The translations under genes were made by a program, and so were the position numbers. The notes beneath the pieces were generated by a model, which ran no database searches, had not been told where the DNA came from, and saw only the letters and a list, made by a program, of their open reading frames with translations. Positions 52,125 to 61,014 of a stretch of 64,000 nucleotides of DNA are shown here, in pieces; the stretch's first letter is position 1; each line of letters opens with the position of its first letter. The DNA is from Xanthobacteraceae bacterium (GTDB lineage: Bacteria; Pseudomonadota; Alphaproteobacteria; Rhizobiales; Xanthobacteraceae), in assembly GCA_022844205.1 (NCBI GenBank), contig JALHMF010000001.1, positions 457,013 through 521,012 of the forward strand, in the 5' to 3' direction.

Positions 52125-53134
52125 GATCCGGAGCGTCGCTCCATCGTCTGCGGAGAACGATGCGAAAGATAGGCGAGGCGCTTCATCTCGCGGCGGCCTC
52201 GCGTCACGGTGTCGAGCACCAGTCCGGAGGCGAGCGCGAGGAACGAGGCGAGCATCATGCCGGTCGCGAGCACAGCCGTTGGAAGCCGCGGCACCGTTCC
52301 GGTTTCAATGTAGGTGGTGATGACGGGCAGCGCGATGAGGAGAGAAAGCAGGGCTAGTCCCGCCGATATCATTCCGAAAAACGCGAGCGGCCGTTCGGTG
52401 CGGTAAAGCCGCTGGATCGTCCACGAAATCCGCAGGCCATCGCGCCAGGTATTGAGCTTGGAAGCGGAGCCTTCCGGCCGCGCGAAATACGGAGTCTCGA
52501 TTTCGCCGACCGGCATCCCGAGTTCGAGCGCGTGGATCGTCAGCTCCGTTTCGATCTCGAAGCCGGTGGAGAGTGCCGGAAACGATTTCACGAAACGCCG
52601 CGAGAACGCGCGATAGCCCGAAAGAATGTCGGTGAAGCTGCGTCCAAAAATGTTGGCGACGAACGTGGTGAAGATGAAATTGCCGGAACGGTGACCGCGC
52701 CGGTAGGCGGCCGTATCCTGATCGACGCGGGTCGCGACCACCATGTCGAGGTTCTCGGTCATCAGCTTGAAGATCATCGCCTGGGCGCTCGGCGCGTCGT
52801 AGGTCGCGTCGCCATCGACCAGAAGATAGAGGTCGGCGTCGATGTCGGCGAACATGCGCCGCACGACATGCCCCTTGCCTTGCCGCGTCTCGTTGCCGAC
52901 CACCGCCCCCGCTTCGCGGGCGACTTCCGACGTGCGATCCTTCGAATTGTTGTCATAAACATAGACGGTCGCATTCGGCAGCGCCGCCTTGAAGCCGGCC
53001 ACGACCTGCTGGATCGCGACCTCTTCATTATAGCAGGGCACCAGCACGGCGATGCGCCGTCCTCCCGCCGCCGGGTCTTTGAAAATCGAACTGTCCGGCG
53101 TCTCGGGCCGAATCCGGGTCTGGTTCTGTTGCAT
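52121..53134 (-). CDS. GT2 polyprenyl-phosphate glycosyltransferase (DPM1-like)
   Basis: 337 residues from the ATG at 53134 (TTG at 53143 possible). The GT-A domain begins RRIAVLVPCYNEEVAIQQ. DNNSKDRTSEVAREAG and LYLLVDGDATYDAPSA hold the nucleotide- and metal-binding acidic residues. Two C-terminal transmembrane helices (about 255–275 and 285–310) anchor it. This resembles dolichol-phosphate mannosyltransferase-like enzymes that charge polyprenyl phosphate with sugars. It is divergent from the polyprenyl synthase gene, which makes the isoprenoid side of such substrates. Confidence 0.85.
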   Translation of the reverse strand: MQQNQTRIRPETPDSSIFKDPAAGGRRIAVLVPCYNEEVAIQQVVAGFKAALPNATVYVYDNNSKDRTSEVAREAGAVVGNETRQGKGHVVRRMFADIDADLYLLVDGDATYDAPSAQAMIFKLMTENLDMVVATRVDQDTAAYRRGHRSGNFIFTTFVANIFGRSFTDILSGYRAFSRRFVKSFPALSTGFEIETELTIHALELGMPVGEIETPYFARPEGSASKLNTWRDGLRISWTIQRLYRTERPLAFFGMISAGLALLSLLIALPVITTYIETGTVPRLPTAVLATGMMLASFLALASGLVLDTVTRGRREMKRLAYLSHRSPQTMERRSGS

Positions 53135-53244
53135 GCGCCGCAATCTATGCCGGAACGCCTCCGGTGCAAAACGCTAGGCGGCCGCATTTCGTCTTGCCCC
53201 GCGTGGCGCGGAGTTATTATGGTGAAGCAGCGAAGGAGAACGTC

Positions 53245-54255
53245 TTGGCCATTGTCGTACCGTTCGGCTCACAGCCGGAGCCCTCGATTGAGCGGCTCGT
53301 GTCGCTCGTCAGCGCCGATATGGAGCGGGTGAACGCAATGATCCTGTCGCGCACGGGTTCCGACGTGCTGATGATTCCGGAAGTGGCGAACCATCTGATT
53401 TCCTCGGGCGGAAAACGCCTGCGCCCGATGCTGACGCTCGCCACGGCCGCACTCACCGGTTACTCCGGGACCGGCCATATCAAGCTCGCCGCATCCGTCG
53501 AGTTCATGCACACGGCGACCCTCCTCCATGATGATGTCGTGGACGAAAGTGAACTTCGCCGTGGCAAGGCCACGGCGCGCATGGTCTGGGGCAACGAAGC
53601 CTCGGTGCTGGTCGGCGATTTCCTGCTCGGCCAGGCCTTCAAGATGATGGTCGAGGTCGAGAGCCTCCGCTGTCTCGGGATCCTGTCGGCCGCCGCCGCC
53701 GTGATCGCGGAAGGCGAAGTGATGCAGCTCGCCGCCGCGAAAAAACTGGACACGACCGAAGATGCCTATCTCGCCGTCATTCGCGGCAAGACGGCGGAGC
53801 TGTTCGCCGCCGCCTGCGAGGTCGGGCCCGTACTGGCTTCGCGTTCAGCCGCCGAGCAGGCCGCCTGCCGTTCGTTCGGCATGAATCTCGGCATCGCATT
53901 CCAACTCGTGGACGACGGGCTCGATTACGGCGGCAGCCGCGCGGCACTTGGAAAAAATGTCGGCGACGACTTTCGCGAAGGCAAAATCACGCTCCCGGTG
54001 ATCCTCGCCTTCCGCCGGGGCAACGGCGACGAGCGGGAATTCTGGCGGCGCGCGCTGGAAGCCGGAGAAACCTCCGACAAGGAACTCGATCACGCAGCCG
54101 AACTTTTGGTGAAGCACCGTGCGCTTGAGGACACGATCGAGCGCGCCCGCCATTACGGCGCGATCGCAAAGGATGCGCTGGCGCTTTTCCCGCATAGCGA
54201 AGCAAAACAGGCATTGTTGCAGGTGGTCGATTTCTGCGTCGCGCGCGCACACTGA
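53245..54255 (+). CDS. ispB: Trans-polyprenyl diphosphate synthase (octaprenyl-type)
   Basis: 336 residues from a TTG at 53245, chosen because a Shine-Dalgarno AAGGAG lies at 53233–53238; the frame also runs upstream to 53164 without homology. First aspartate motif LLHDDVVDE (Asp96, Asp97, Asp100), second LVDDGLDYGG; GGKRLRP (about 55–61) is the substrate-binding arm. It elongates farnesyl diphosphate to the ubiquinone side chain; chain length is inferred from family. Close to ispE, which acts earlier in isoprenoid synthesis. Confidence 0.9.
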   Translation: MAIVVPFGSQPEPSIERLVSLVSADMERVNAMILSRTGSDVLMIPEVANHLISSGGKRLRPMLTLATAALTGYSGTGHIKLAASVEFMHTATLLHDDVVDESELRRGKATARMVWGNEASVLVGDFLLGQAFKMMVEVESLRCLGILSAAAAVIAEGEVMQLAAAKKLDTTEDAYLAVIRGKTAELFAAACEVGPVLASRSAAEQAACRSFGMNLGIAFQLVDDGLDYGGSRAALGKNVGDDFREGKITLPVILAFRRGNGDEREFWRRALEAGETSDKELDHAAELLVKHRALEDTIERARHYGAIAKDALALFPHSEAKQALLQVVDFCVARAH

Positions 54256-54258
54256 ATA

Positions 54259-54360
54259 TTGTCATCGCCCGGCATGTCTCCGGGCTTTACATCGAGCCGG
54301 GCGATCCAGTAAACACATTCGTCTCCGTGCTTACTGGATGGCCCGCCTGCGCGGGACATG
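54259..54360. repeat. Family A-related repeat (copy A7)
   Basis: Opens GTCATCGCCCGGCATGTCTCC and closes GCCTGCGCGGGACATGAC, with internal GATCCAGTAA / TTACTGGAT arms. It lies between the convergent polyprenyl synthase and ispE genes and may end both transcripts. Confidence 0.75.
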
Positions 54361-54370
54361 ACAGACAGGG

Positions 54371-55237
54371 TTAGTGGAGCGATACTTTCTCAACCCACCA
54401 GTCCGATTTCTCCGCACGAATTTTTCCGGCTGCCTTCTTTGCCTGTTCGGGCGTTTCATAAATCCCGAATACGGCCGAGCCCGAACCGCTCATGCGCACG
54501 AGCCGCGCTTTTGTTCGCGATAACAGTTCGGACACGAGGCCGATTTCAGGCATCAGCGCGCGAGCGGTCGATTCCAGATCGTTCGGCTCGGCTTTCAGAA
54601 ATTCGATCAGCGCCCCGAACGAGCGGGGAATATCCGCGGGCTGATAGGGAGCAGACCGCCGGGGAAGCCCATCAATTTTCAGCGCCGCGAATACGGGCGC
54701 GGTGGCAAGCGGCTTGCCCGGAAACACCAGCACCGCGGGAAGCGGAGGCAGTTCGAGCGGGGCCGAAAGAGTTTCGCCGATGCCGTGCATCAGCCGAGCC
54801 TTCGGCACGAGACAGACCGGCACATCCGCACCCACCGTCCTTGCCGCATCCAGCAAACGCGCGTCGTCCGGCTTCAATCCGTTCGCTTCCGCAAGCAATC
54901 GCAATGCCGCCCCCGCATCCGAAGAGCCGCCGCCCAGCCCTGCGCCTGCGGGAAGATTTTTCGTCAGCAAGAACTTTCCGGCTCGTAATCCGCCAATCCG
55001 CTCGCCGAGTGCATGCGCGGCTTTCAGCACGAGATTGGATTCGCCGGGCCCTGCATAAGCCGCGAACGGCCCGGCGACGGAGAGCGAGAGCCGGTCCGCC
55101 GGTTCCAGTGAAAGCTCGTCGCCCGCATCGGCGAAGGCGACGACACTCGCAATCTCGTGATAGCCGTCCGGCCGCTTGCCGAGCACGCGCAGGGAGAGAT
55201 TCACTTTTGCGGGAGCCATGCTTTGCAGGCGGGTCAT
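54371..55237 (-). CDS. ispE: 4-diphosphocytidyl-2-C-methyl-D-erythritol kinase
   Basis: 288-residue GHMP kinase of the MEP isoprenoid pathway. APAKVNLSLRVLGKRPDGYH is the substrate-binding start and LPAGAGLGGGSSDAGAAL (about residues 94–111) is the ATP-binding glycine loop. C-terminal RLVRMSGSGSAVFGIYE closes the GHMP fold. It is convergent with the polyprenyl synthase and divergent from the TPR gene. Confidence 0.95.
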   Translation of the reverse strand: MTRLQSMAPAKVNLSLRVLGKRPDGYHEIASVVAFADAGDELSLEPADRLSLSVAGPFAAYAGPGESNLVLKAAHALGERIGGLRAGKFLLTKNLPAGAGLGGGSSDAGAALRLLAEANGLKPDDARLLDAARTVGADVPVCLVPKARLMHGIGETLSAPLELPPLPAVLVFPGKPLATAPVFAALKIDGLPRRSAPYQPADIPRSFGALIEFLKAEPNDLESTARALMPEIGLVSELLSRTKARLVRMSGSGSAVFGIYETPEQAKKAAGKIRAEKSDWWVEKVSLH

Positions 55238-55342
55238 GCGGAGATGTCGCGGGCAAAAAAGCCCTTTGTGGCGGGTGAAACCATGGCTGCTTCGTCCTTG
55301 CCGCAGCCACGATTAGGAGGCATGTTCCAACCATAATCGCCA

Positions 55343-57121
55343 ATGGGCGTTCTCTTCTACCCCTCAATCCGGAGACCGTTTTTGTCGAAGCTCCCGCTCC
55401 GTTCTCTTGCCCTCGCGCTGGTCGCCGCCGGAATGAGCCTTCCGGCTTTGGCGCAGTCCGAACTCCCGCCGGCCAAGCAGACCCAGACCTATCGTGGATC
55501 GCCCGCCGGCAACTATCTCGCCGGCCGCCTCGCCGGTTCTTCGCGCGACCTTACGGATGCGTCGAACTATCTGCGCGCGGCCCTGCGTTCGGACCCGAAC
55601 AATCCGGAACTGCTCGCGAATACCTTTAACGCGGTGCTTGGCAGCGGCGACGTGAACGGCGCCATTCCGCTCGCGGAGCGTCTTATCAAGGCTGATCGTT
55701 TCAATCGCGTCGCCCGCACGGCTCTGGCCGTCCGCTCGGCGAAGGCGAGCCAGTTTCAGAACGCCCGGTCCCATCTTGCATTCGCGACACGCGGGCCGAT
55801 CGGCGACCTCACGGCGGCACTCATTGTCGGCTGGACGCACGCGGGCGAGAAGAACGTCAAGCTCGCCGTCGACAGTCTCGACAAACTGCAGGGCGCGGAA
55901 TGGTATTCGGCGCTGAAAGATCTACACGCCGGGCTAATCCTCGACATGTTCGGCCGCAACAAGGAAGCCGGCATCCGGCTTGAGCGCGCCTATCAGCAGG
56001 ACAAGAACGCACTCCGTACGGTCGATGCCTACGCACGCTGGCTCTCCCGCAACGAAAGCAATGAAAAGGCGCTCGAGCTTTACAACGAATTTGCAAAGAC
56101 CCTTCCGGAGCATCCGCTGATTGAAGCCTCCCTCGCGGAAATGAAGACCGGTAAATTACTGCCGCTCATCCGCACGGTCGATGCGGGCATTTCCGAGGTG
56201 TTGTTCGGTCTTGGCGCGGCACTGGGCCGTCAGGGCGGCGAGGATTACGGCCTCTATTATCTGACGCTCGCATTATTTCTACAGCCGGATCATCCGCTCG
56301 CCCTGTCCTCTCTCGGCGATCTGTTCGAGACGCTGAAGAAGCCCGAACTCGCCATCGACGCATTCGCGCGGGTACCCGCGAACTCGCCCCTCAAGCGCAA
56401 CGCGGAAGTGCAGCGCGCATTCAATCTCGATGCGCTCGAACGTACCGACGAGGCGAAGGCGATTCTGAAAAAACTGAGCGCCGATAATCCGAAGGACATG
56501 GAAGTGACGATCGCGCTCGGCAATCTTCTGCGCGTGCGCAAGGACTTTGCCGCGGCGGCGGAAGTCTATTCGCGCGCGATCGCAAACGTCCCTGCGCCGA
56601 CGCGCCAACATTGGTCCTACTTCTATTTCCGCGGCATCAGCTACGAGCGCTCCAAGCAATGGCCGAAGGCCGAGAAGGATTTCGAGAAGGCGCTGGAACT
56701 CTTCCCTGATCAGCCGCAGGTGCTGAACTATCTAGGCTATTCATGGGTCGATCAGGGCGTGAACCTCGAGAAGGGCCTCGCCATGATCCGGCGCGCGGTA
56801 GAGCTTCGCCCGAACGACGGCTACATCATCGACAGCCTTGGATGGGCTTATTACCGGCTTGGACGTTTCGAGGAAGCGACGCGCGAACTGGAACGGGCGG
56901 TGATCCTGCGTCCCGAGGACCCGACCATCAACGATCATCTTGGCGACGCGTACTGGAAAGTGGACCGCAAGCTCGAGGCCGGATTCCAGTGGCGCCACGC
57001 GCGCGACCTGAAACCAGAGCCGGAAGATCTGCCGAAAATAGAGGAAAAGATTAAGTCGGGTCTCAAGGACGATGCGTCTCCGAAGGCGGACGCCGATCCC
57101 AAGCGCGGCAATGGGGGCTGA
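55343..57121 (+). CDS. TPR-repeat exported protein
   Basis: 592 residues. A hydrophobic stretch (LRSLALALVAAGMSLPALAQ, about 18–38) is a signal peptide preceded by a longer N-terminus; a start further in (near residue 15, TTG) is possible. The rest contains about nine tetratricopeptide repeats, clearest at 430–560 (for example AEKDFEKALELFPDQPQVLN and ATRELERAVILRPEDPTIND). The tail is Asp/Lys-rich. TPR proteins at this place next to ispE are conserved in Rhizobiales. It likely acts as a periplasmic scaffold; partners are unknown. Confidence 0.88.
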   Translation: MGVLFYPSIRRPFLSKLPLRSLALALVAAGMSLPALAQSELPPAKQTQTYRGSPAGNYLAGRLAGSSRDLTDASNYLRAALRSDPNNPELLANTFNAVLGSGDVNGAIPLAERLIKADRFNRVARTALAVRSAKASQFQNARSHLAFATRGPIGDLTAALIVGWTHAGEKNVKLAVDSLDKLQGAEWYSALKDLHAGLILDMFGRNKEAGIRLERAYQQDKNALRTVDAYARWLSRNESNEKALELYNEFAKTLPEHPLIEASLAEMKTGKLLPLIRTVDAGISEVLFGLGAALGRQGGEDYGLYYLTLALFLQPDHPLALSSLGDLFETLKKPELAIDAFARVPANSPLKRNAEVQRAFNLDALERTDEAKAILKKLSADNPKDMEVTIALGNLLRVRKDFAAAAEVYSRAIANVPAPTRQHWSYFYFRGISYERSKQWPKAEKDFEKALELFPDQPQVLNYLGYSWVDQGVNLEKGLAMIRRAVELRPNDGYIIDSLGWAYYRLGRFEEATRELERAVILRPEDPTINDHLGDAYWKVDRKLEAGFQWRHARDLKPEPEDLPKIEEKIKSGLKDDASPKADADPKRGNGG

Positions 57122-57139
57122 CCCGCTGCAGCGGACAAT

Positions 57140-57166
57140 AAAAAAGGCGCCCGAGGGCGCCTTTTA
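57140..57166. terminator. Rho-independent terminator
   Basis: AAAAAAGGCGCCC-GA-GGGCGCCTTTT: perfect GGCGCCC/GGGCGCC stem with A-tract before and T-tract after, so it works for both the TPR gene and the convergent secreted-protein gene. Confidence 0.9.
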
Positions 57167-57186
57167 CTTTTTTGGTTTCAGAACGC

Positions 57187-57603
57187 TCAGCTTCCGCGGC
57201 GCTCGGCGAGATCGCACCAGCGGCCGGTGATCGGCATTGCGATCCGGTAGCTGCCCGGGGCACGTTCCGTCATGGTGAAACAGCCTTCACGGCCCATGTT
57301 TAGGGTCTGCCAGCGGATGCAAACCGCATCGCCCTCGGCGCGGACCTGTCCACGGTCGGTCTGTGCAACGGCCGCTTCCCCGCCTGCATTGGAGAGACGG
57401 TAGCTGGCGGTCGCATAGCCCGAACGCTGATAGTTGGCGCGGCCCTGAGTGCCGTCCATGCAAACGAAATCGAAGCTGCGGCCCTGAAGGCGGGTCTGAG
57501 CTTCGGATCCGCTGAGGACCTTATCGGCAAGTGCGGGGGTGATGAACGTGACGGCGCCGAGGAGCGCGGCCGCGTATGTTTTGATTTTCAAATTCACTGT
57601 CAC
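57187..57603 (-). CDS. Secreted Cys-containing protein, paralogue 1
   Basis: 138 residues. Signal peptide through ALA-DK (residues 1–26). The mature part has RSFDFVCMDGTQGRANY, AVCIRWQTLNMGREGCFTM and RWCDLAERR, with four cysteines that align with those of the next gene (57857). The pattern F-x2-x-C-x-DGT-x-G … IC/VC … CFT(M/V) … C(D/E) is shared. I do not recognise a characterised family. Periplasmic location is inferred. Confidence 0.75.
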   Translation of the reverse strand: MTVNLKIKTYAAALLGAVTFITPALADKVLSGSEAQTRLQGRSFDFVCMDGTQGRANYQRSGYATASYRLSNAGGEAAVAQTDRGQVRAEGDAVCIRWQTLNMGREGCFTMTERAPGSYRIAMPITGRWCDLAERRGS

Positions 57604-57856
57604 TCCATTCCTTTGGATGATTTTTTGTAGTCAGGATTTTGCATTGCAACAAGGCCTAAATGCGACGTGGCGATGAAGGCAAAGATCGCGGAAATTAATA
57701 AGAATCACAGTGACTTAAATTTGGTTAACTGAACCCTGACACGGGCCCGTCATGGGACAAATTCCGTTACAGATTATTGCTAAGCAGCATGATCTGAACG
57801 GATGTTCAGACAAGCCGCTTTTGGGAGGCCCGGTCAGGATGGAAAACGCTGGCCGC

Positions 57857-58324
57857 TTACTGCTTTGCTTCTGCGGCGCCGGCGAGGATACCCGTGCGCG
57901 GGCTGCGCTTGCGGGTGGAGGAGGAGGCAATCTGCTGAGTTGGGGCCATGCCGTTGAACTCGCAGGACATGAAGCTCATGCCGTTGATCGAGCCGCGGAA
58001 GCTATTGGGGCCGGTCCTGGTCACGGTGAAGCAGGGTTCGAAATAGAGGCCCTTCAGGTTGGCGCAAATCCTGTCTTTCTTGACGGCGATGGTGCCCACC
58101 GGGAGCGCCACATGCCGCACATTGGGCCGGTTAGAGGACTTCAGCGTGCCGATCGCGGAACCGTCCGAAAAGATGCGCCCGGCACCGCTCGTTCCGTCGA
58201 AGCATTTGTAATAGAAAAACTTTCCGGCCACGAAATCGCGCGTTGCCTCTGCGTTCATCACCTGCGCGCTTGCGGATGTGACGGCCGCAGCGGTCGCTGC
58301 GATGACAAGTACGGCGCGAAGCAT
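57857..58324 (-). CDS. Secreted Cys-containing protein, paralogue 2
   Basis: 155 residues. Signal peptide MLRAVLVIAATAAAVTSASA. The mature part has KFFYYKCFDGTSGAGRIFS, DRICANLKGLYFEPCFTV and MSFMSCEFNG, matching the four-cysteine pattern of the protein at 57187. It has an additional basic C-terminal tail (STRKRSPRTGILAGAAEAKQ). The 253 bp between the two genes are AT-richer than average and hold no gene; a promoter is likely there. Function unknown. Confidence 0.75.
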   Translation of the reverse strand: MLRAVLVIAATAAAVTSASAQVMNAEATRDFVAGKFFYYKCFDGTSGAGRIFSDGSAIGTLKSSNRPNVRHVALPVGTIAVKKDRICANLKGLYFEPCFTVTRTGPNSFRGSINGMSFMSCEFNGMAPTQQIASSSTRKRSPRTGILAGAAEAKQ

Positions 58325-58394
58325 TTGCGTTCCCCTCGTTAGCGGATAAAGCGCAACAAGAGGGCCGCTTTGTCAAGCATTTGAAGCGGAACCG

Positions 58395-59381
58395 TTACAC
58401 AATCCGGACGGCGTAACGTCCGCGCAACTCTCCTTTCACGATGGTGCTTGCAGTTTCGACCGCTTTGTCCAGGGGAACCTCGGTGGTCATGGCGGCGAGT
58501 TTTTTCCGGTCGAGGTCCGTGGAAATGCGCTTCCAGGCCTCGCGTCTGCGCGGTTGCGGACATTGCACCGAGTCGATTCCGGCGAGCGTCACACCACGCA
58601 GAATGAACGGCGCCACCGATGTTTGCAGATCCATGCCGCCCGCAAGCCCGCAAGCCGCGACGGCGCCGCCATAGCGCGTCATCGAGAGAAGGGTTGCAAG
58701 CGTATGCGAGCCGACGGAATCGATGCCGCCGGCAAATTTTTCCTTGGCCAGGGGCTTCGCGGGACCGGAAAGTTCCGCACGGTCGATGATTTCCGCGGCA
58801 CCGAGCGACTTCAGATAATCGGCTTCCGATGCGCGTCCCGTGGACGCGATGACCTGATAGCCAAGCTTTGATAGCAGCGCGATGGAAACGGAGCCAACGC
58901 CGCCCGCCGCACCCGTCACCACCACCGGACCGCTCGACGGCAACACGCCGTGCTGTTCGAGCGCGATCACAGCCAGCATCGCCGTGAAACCGGCGGTGCC
59001 GACCGCCATCGCTTCCTTCGTGCCGATGCCTTCGGGCAGCGGCACCAGCCATTCGCCCTTCACGCGCGCTTTTTCCGCCCACGCGCCGAGATGTGTTTCA
59101 CCCAGGCCGTATCCGTTGAGTACGACACGGTCGCCGGCTTTCCAGTTCGCGTGCGTGGATTGTTCGACCACACCCGCAAGGTCGATGCCGGGGATCATCG
59201 GCCAGCGCCGCACCACCGGTGCCATCCCGGTAACCGCCAGCCCGTCCTTGTAGTTGATGCAGGAATATTCGACGCGGACGGTGACGTCACCGTCCATCAG
59301 GTTCGCGTCATCGAAGTCGGTGAGCGAGACCTTCTGCCCGCCATCCGCCTTCTCGATCAGGACCGCTTTGAACTTTGCCAT
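58395..59381 (-). CDS. YhdH/AcuI-type NADPH-dependent reductase
   Basis: 328-residue medium-chain dehydrogenase/reductase. NAD(P)-binding VVVTGAAGGVGSVSIALLSK (about 152–171), IPGIDLAGVV and NYKDGLAVTG are family segments. AcuI-type members reduce acryloyl-CoA to propionyl-CoA; YhdH is the E. coli homologue. There are no zinc-ligand cysteines, as expected for this quinone-oxidoreductase-like branch. It lies downstream of the MFS transporter gene, possibly in one unit. Substrate is inferred. Confidence 0.88.
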   Translation of the reverse strand: MAKFKAVLIEKADGGQKVSLTDFDDANLMDGDVTVRVEYSCINYKDGLAVTGMAPVVRRWPMIPGIDLAGVVEQSTHANWKAGDRVVLNGYGLGETHLGAWAEKARVKGEWLVPLPEGIGTKEAMAVGTAGFTAMLAVIALEQHGVLPSSGPVVVTGAAGGVGSVSIALLSKLGYQVIASTGRASEADYLKSLGAAEIIDRAELSGPAKPLAKEKFAGGIDSVGSHTLATLLSMTRYGGAVAACGLAGGMDLQTSVAPFILRGVTLAGIDSVQCPQPRRREAWKRISTDLDRKKLAAMTTEVPLDKAVETASTIVKGELRGRYAVRIV

Positions 59382-59405
59382 GCGCCGTTTCTAGCACGGC
59401 AGTGT

Positions 59406-60650
59406 TCAAGCGGAAGCCTGCGCCGGTCTTGGCGCCGGCTGTTCCTTGATCGGCAGGTTGATCAGCGCCGAAGCGATGCCGAGCGCGATCGAGAGCCACC
59501 AGACGATGTCATAGGAGCCGGTTCGCTCGTACAGGATGCCGCCAAGATAGACGCCGAGGAAGCCGCCGACCTGATGCGAGAAAAACACGAAGCCGAACAG
59601 CATCGCGAAATAGCGCGTGCCGAACATCAGCAAGGTGAGTGAAGATGTCGGCGGCACGGTGGAAAGCCATAGCAGGCCCATCGCCATGCCGAACAGGATC
59701 GCTGTCGTTGGCGTGGCCGGCAGCAGGATGAACCCAAGGATCGCGAGCGAGCGTCCGAAATAAATCAGCGCGAGCAGCCAGCGCATCGGCATCCGCGAGG
59801 TGAGCGCGCCGGAGGAAAGCGAGCCGATGATGTTGAAGAGCCCGATCGACGCAAGCGTCCACGCGCCGATCGACGCCGTCAGCCCCACATCCGCGATGTA
59901 GGCCGGCAGATGCACGGTGATGAAGCCGAGTTGAAATCCGCAGGTGAAAAATCCGAGCACCAGGAGCACGTAGCTCGGATGCCGGAAGGCTTCCCGCAGC
60001 GCTTCGACAATCGATTGCGCGGGCTGACCGGCCGAGGAGGCCGCGGCGGTCTCCGCGTTTCCGCGCATGGCGAAAGCCAACGCCAGCGGCAGGATCAGGA
60101 GCACCGCGATGCCGAACACTACAAGCGTGTTCTGCCAGCCGATCGCAGGCATCAAACCGGCGGCGAGCGGCGGAAACAGAAACTGCCCGAAGGAACCCGC
60201 GGCCGTGCCCGCGCCGAAGGAGAGCGGGCGCCATTCCGGCGGCAGAATTTTTCCGAACGCTGCGATCACGATGTTGAACGAGCAGCCCGCGAGCCCGAAG
60301 CCGAACAACACGCCCGCTGACAGATAAAACATCCCCGGCGTGGAGGAATACGCCATCAGGATGAGTGCGGCGGCGTAACAGAGGGCGCCCGCCCACATCA
60401 CGCGTGTGACGCCGAAGCGGTCGGCAACCGCGCCCGCGAAAGGCTGCCCAAGGCCCCAGACCAAATTCTGGATGGCGATGGCAAGACCGAACGTGTCGCG
60501 CCCCCAGCTGAACTCCGTCGTCATCGGCAGCAGGAACATGCCGGTCGAGGAACGCGGGCCGAACGCGAACATGCCAATGAGGCAGCCCGCGGCGAGCACA
60601 AGGATGTGCGCCGTCCAGTTCGGATTCGGCTTGGCGGTTTCCGTTTGCAT
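59406..60650 (-). CDS. MFS transporter (oxalate/formate-antiporter-like group)
   Basis: 414 residues from the ATG at 60650, with 12 hydrophobic helices. GPRSSTGMFLLPMTTEFSWG resembles the start of the OFA/monocarboxylate-type major facilitators, and WGLGQPFAGAVADRFGVTRV is the loop 2–3 signature (D-R-x-G). The substrate is unknown; small organic anions are plausible, and the YhdH-type reductase gene 24 bp downstream could act on a related metabolite. Confidence 0.85.
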   Translation of the reverse strand: MQTETAKPNPNWTAHILVLAAGCLIGMFAFGPRSSTGMFLLPMTTEFSWGRDTFGLAIAIQNLVWGLGQPFAGAVADRFGVTRVMWAGALCYAAALILMAYSSTPGMFYLSAGVLFGFGLAGCSFNIVIAAFGKILPPEWRPLSFGAGTAAGSFGQFLFPPLAAGLMPAIGWQNTLVVFGIAVLLILPLALAFAMRGNAETAAASSAGQPAQSIVEALREAFRHPSYVLLVLGFFTCGFQLGFITVHLPAYIADVGLTASIGAWTLASIGLFNIIGSLSSGALTSRMPMRWLLALIYFGRSLAILGFILLPATPTTAILFGMAMGLLWLSTVPPTSSLTLLMFGTRYFAMLFGFVFFSHQVGGFLGVYLGGILYERTGSYDIVWWLSIALGIASALINLPIKEQPAPRPAQASA

Positions 60651-61014
60651 GACGCTTCCTGGGCTGACGATTACTAGGCCCGGAACAGCGCGTCCGGTGC
60701 ATTCAATTCTCAGATGTATCCGAGCCGCGCCCCGCACCCAACATGGACTTCACGCTGTGCTGCTATCCATATGACGCATGGCCTCGGTTACTGGCTGTAA
60801 TTGAAGGGCAGGGCGAACGATTGGCAAACCGGAACCGCCAATCGGAAGCTGCCACTAGCGAAGCCGGGGGTTTTGATCTATATTGGCTTATGCTCGGATA
60901 GAGAATAACTCCGGGCGCCCCCCGTGAAGAACGGGCTTTTCCGTCCGCTAGATATGCTCAATTCGAGCAGAATAGGCGACAAAAGGACGGAAACGAAGGG
61001 ACTGGAGAACGCCA
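60651..61014. other. Intergenic region between MFS and nadA genes
   Basis: 364 bp with no gene seen. It holds an 8-bp-stem palindrome CGATTGGC…GCCAATCG (60818–60844), a possible operator. CCCGTGAAGAACGGGCTTTTCC (60919–60940; stem CCCGT/ACGGG) is a small hairpin followed by T-rich sequence. The AT-rich TTTTGATCTATATTGGC near 60871–60887 may contain the nadA promoter. A Shine-Dalgarno-like GGAGAA precedes the nadA ATG. Confidence 0.5.
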
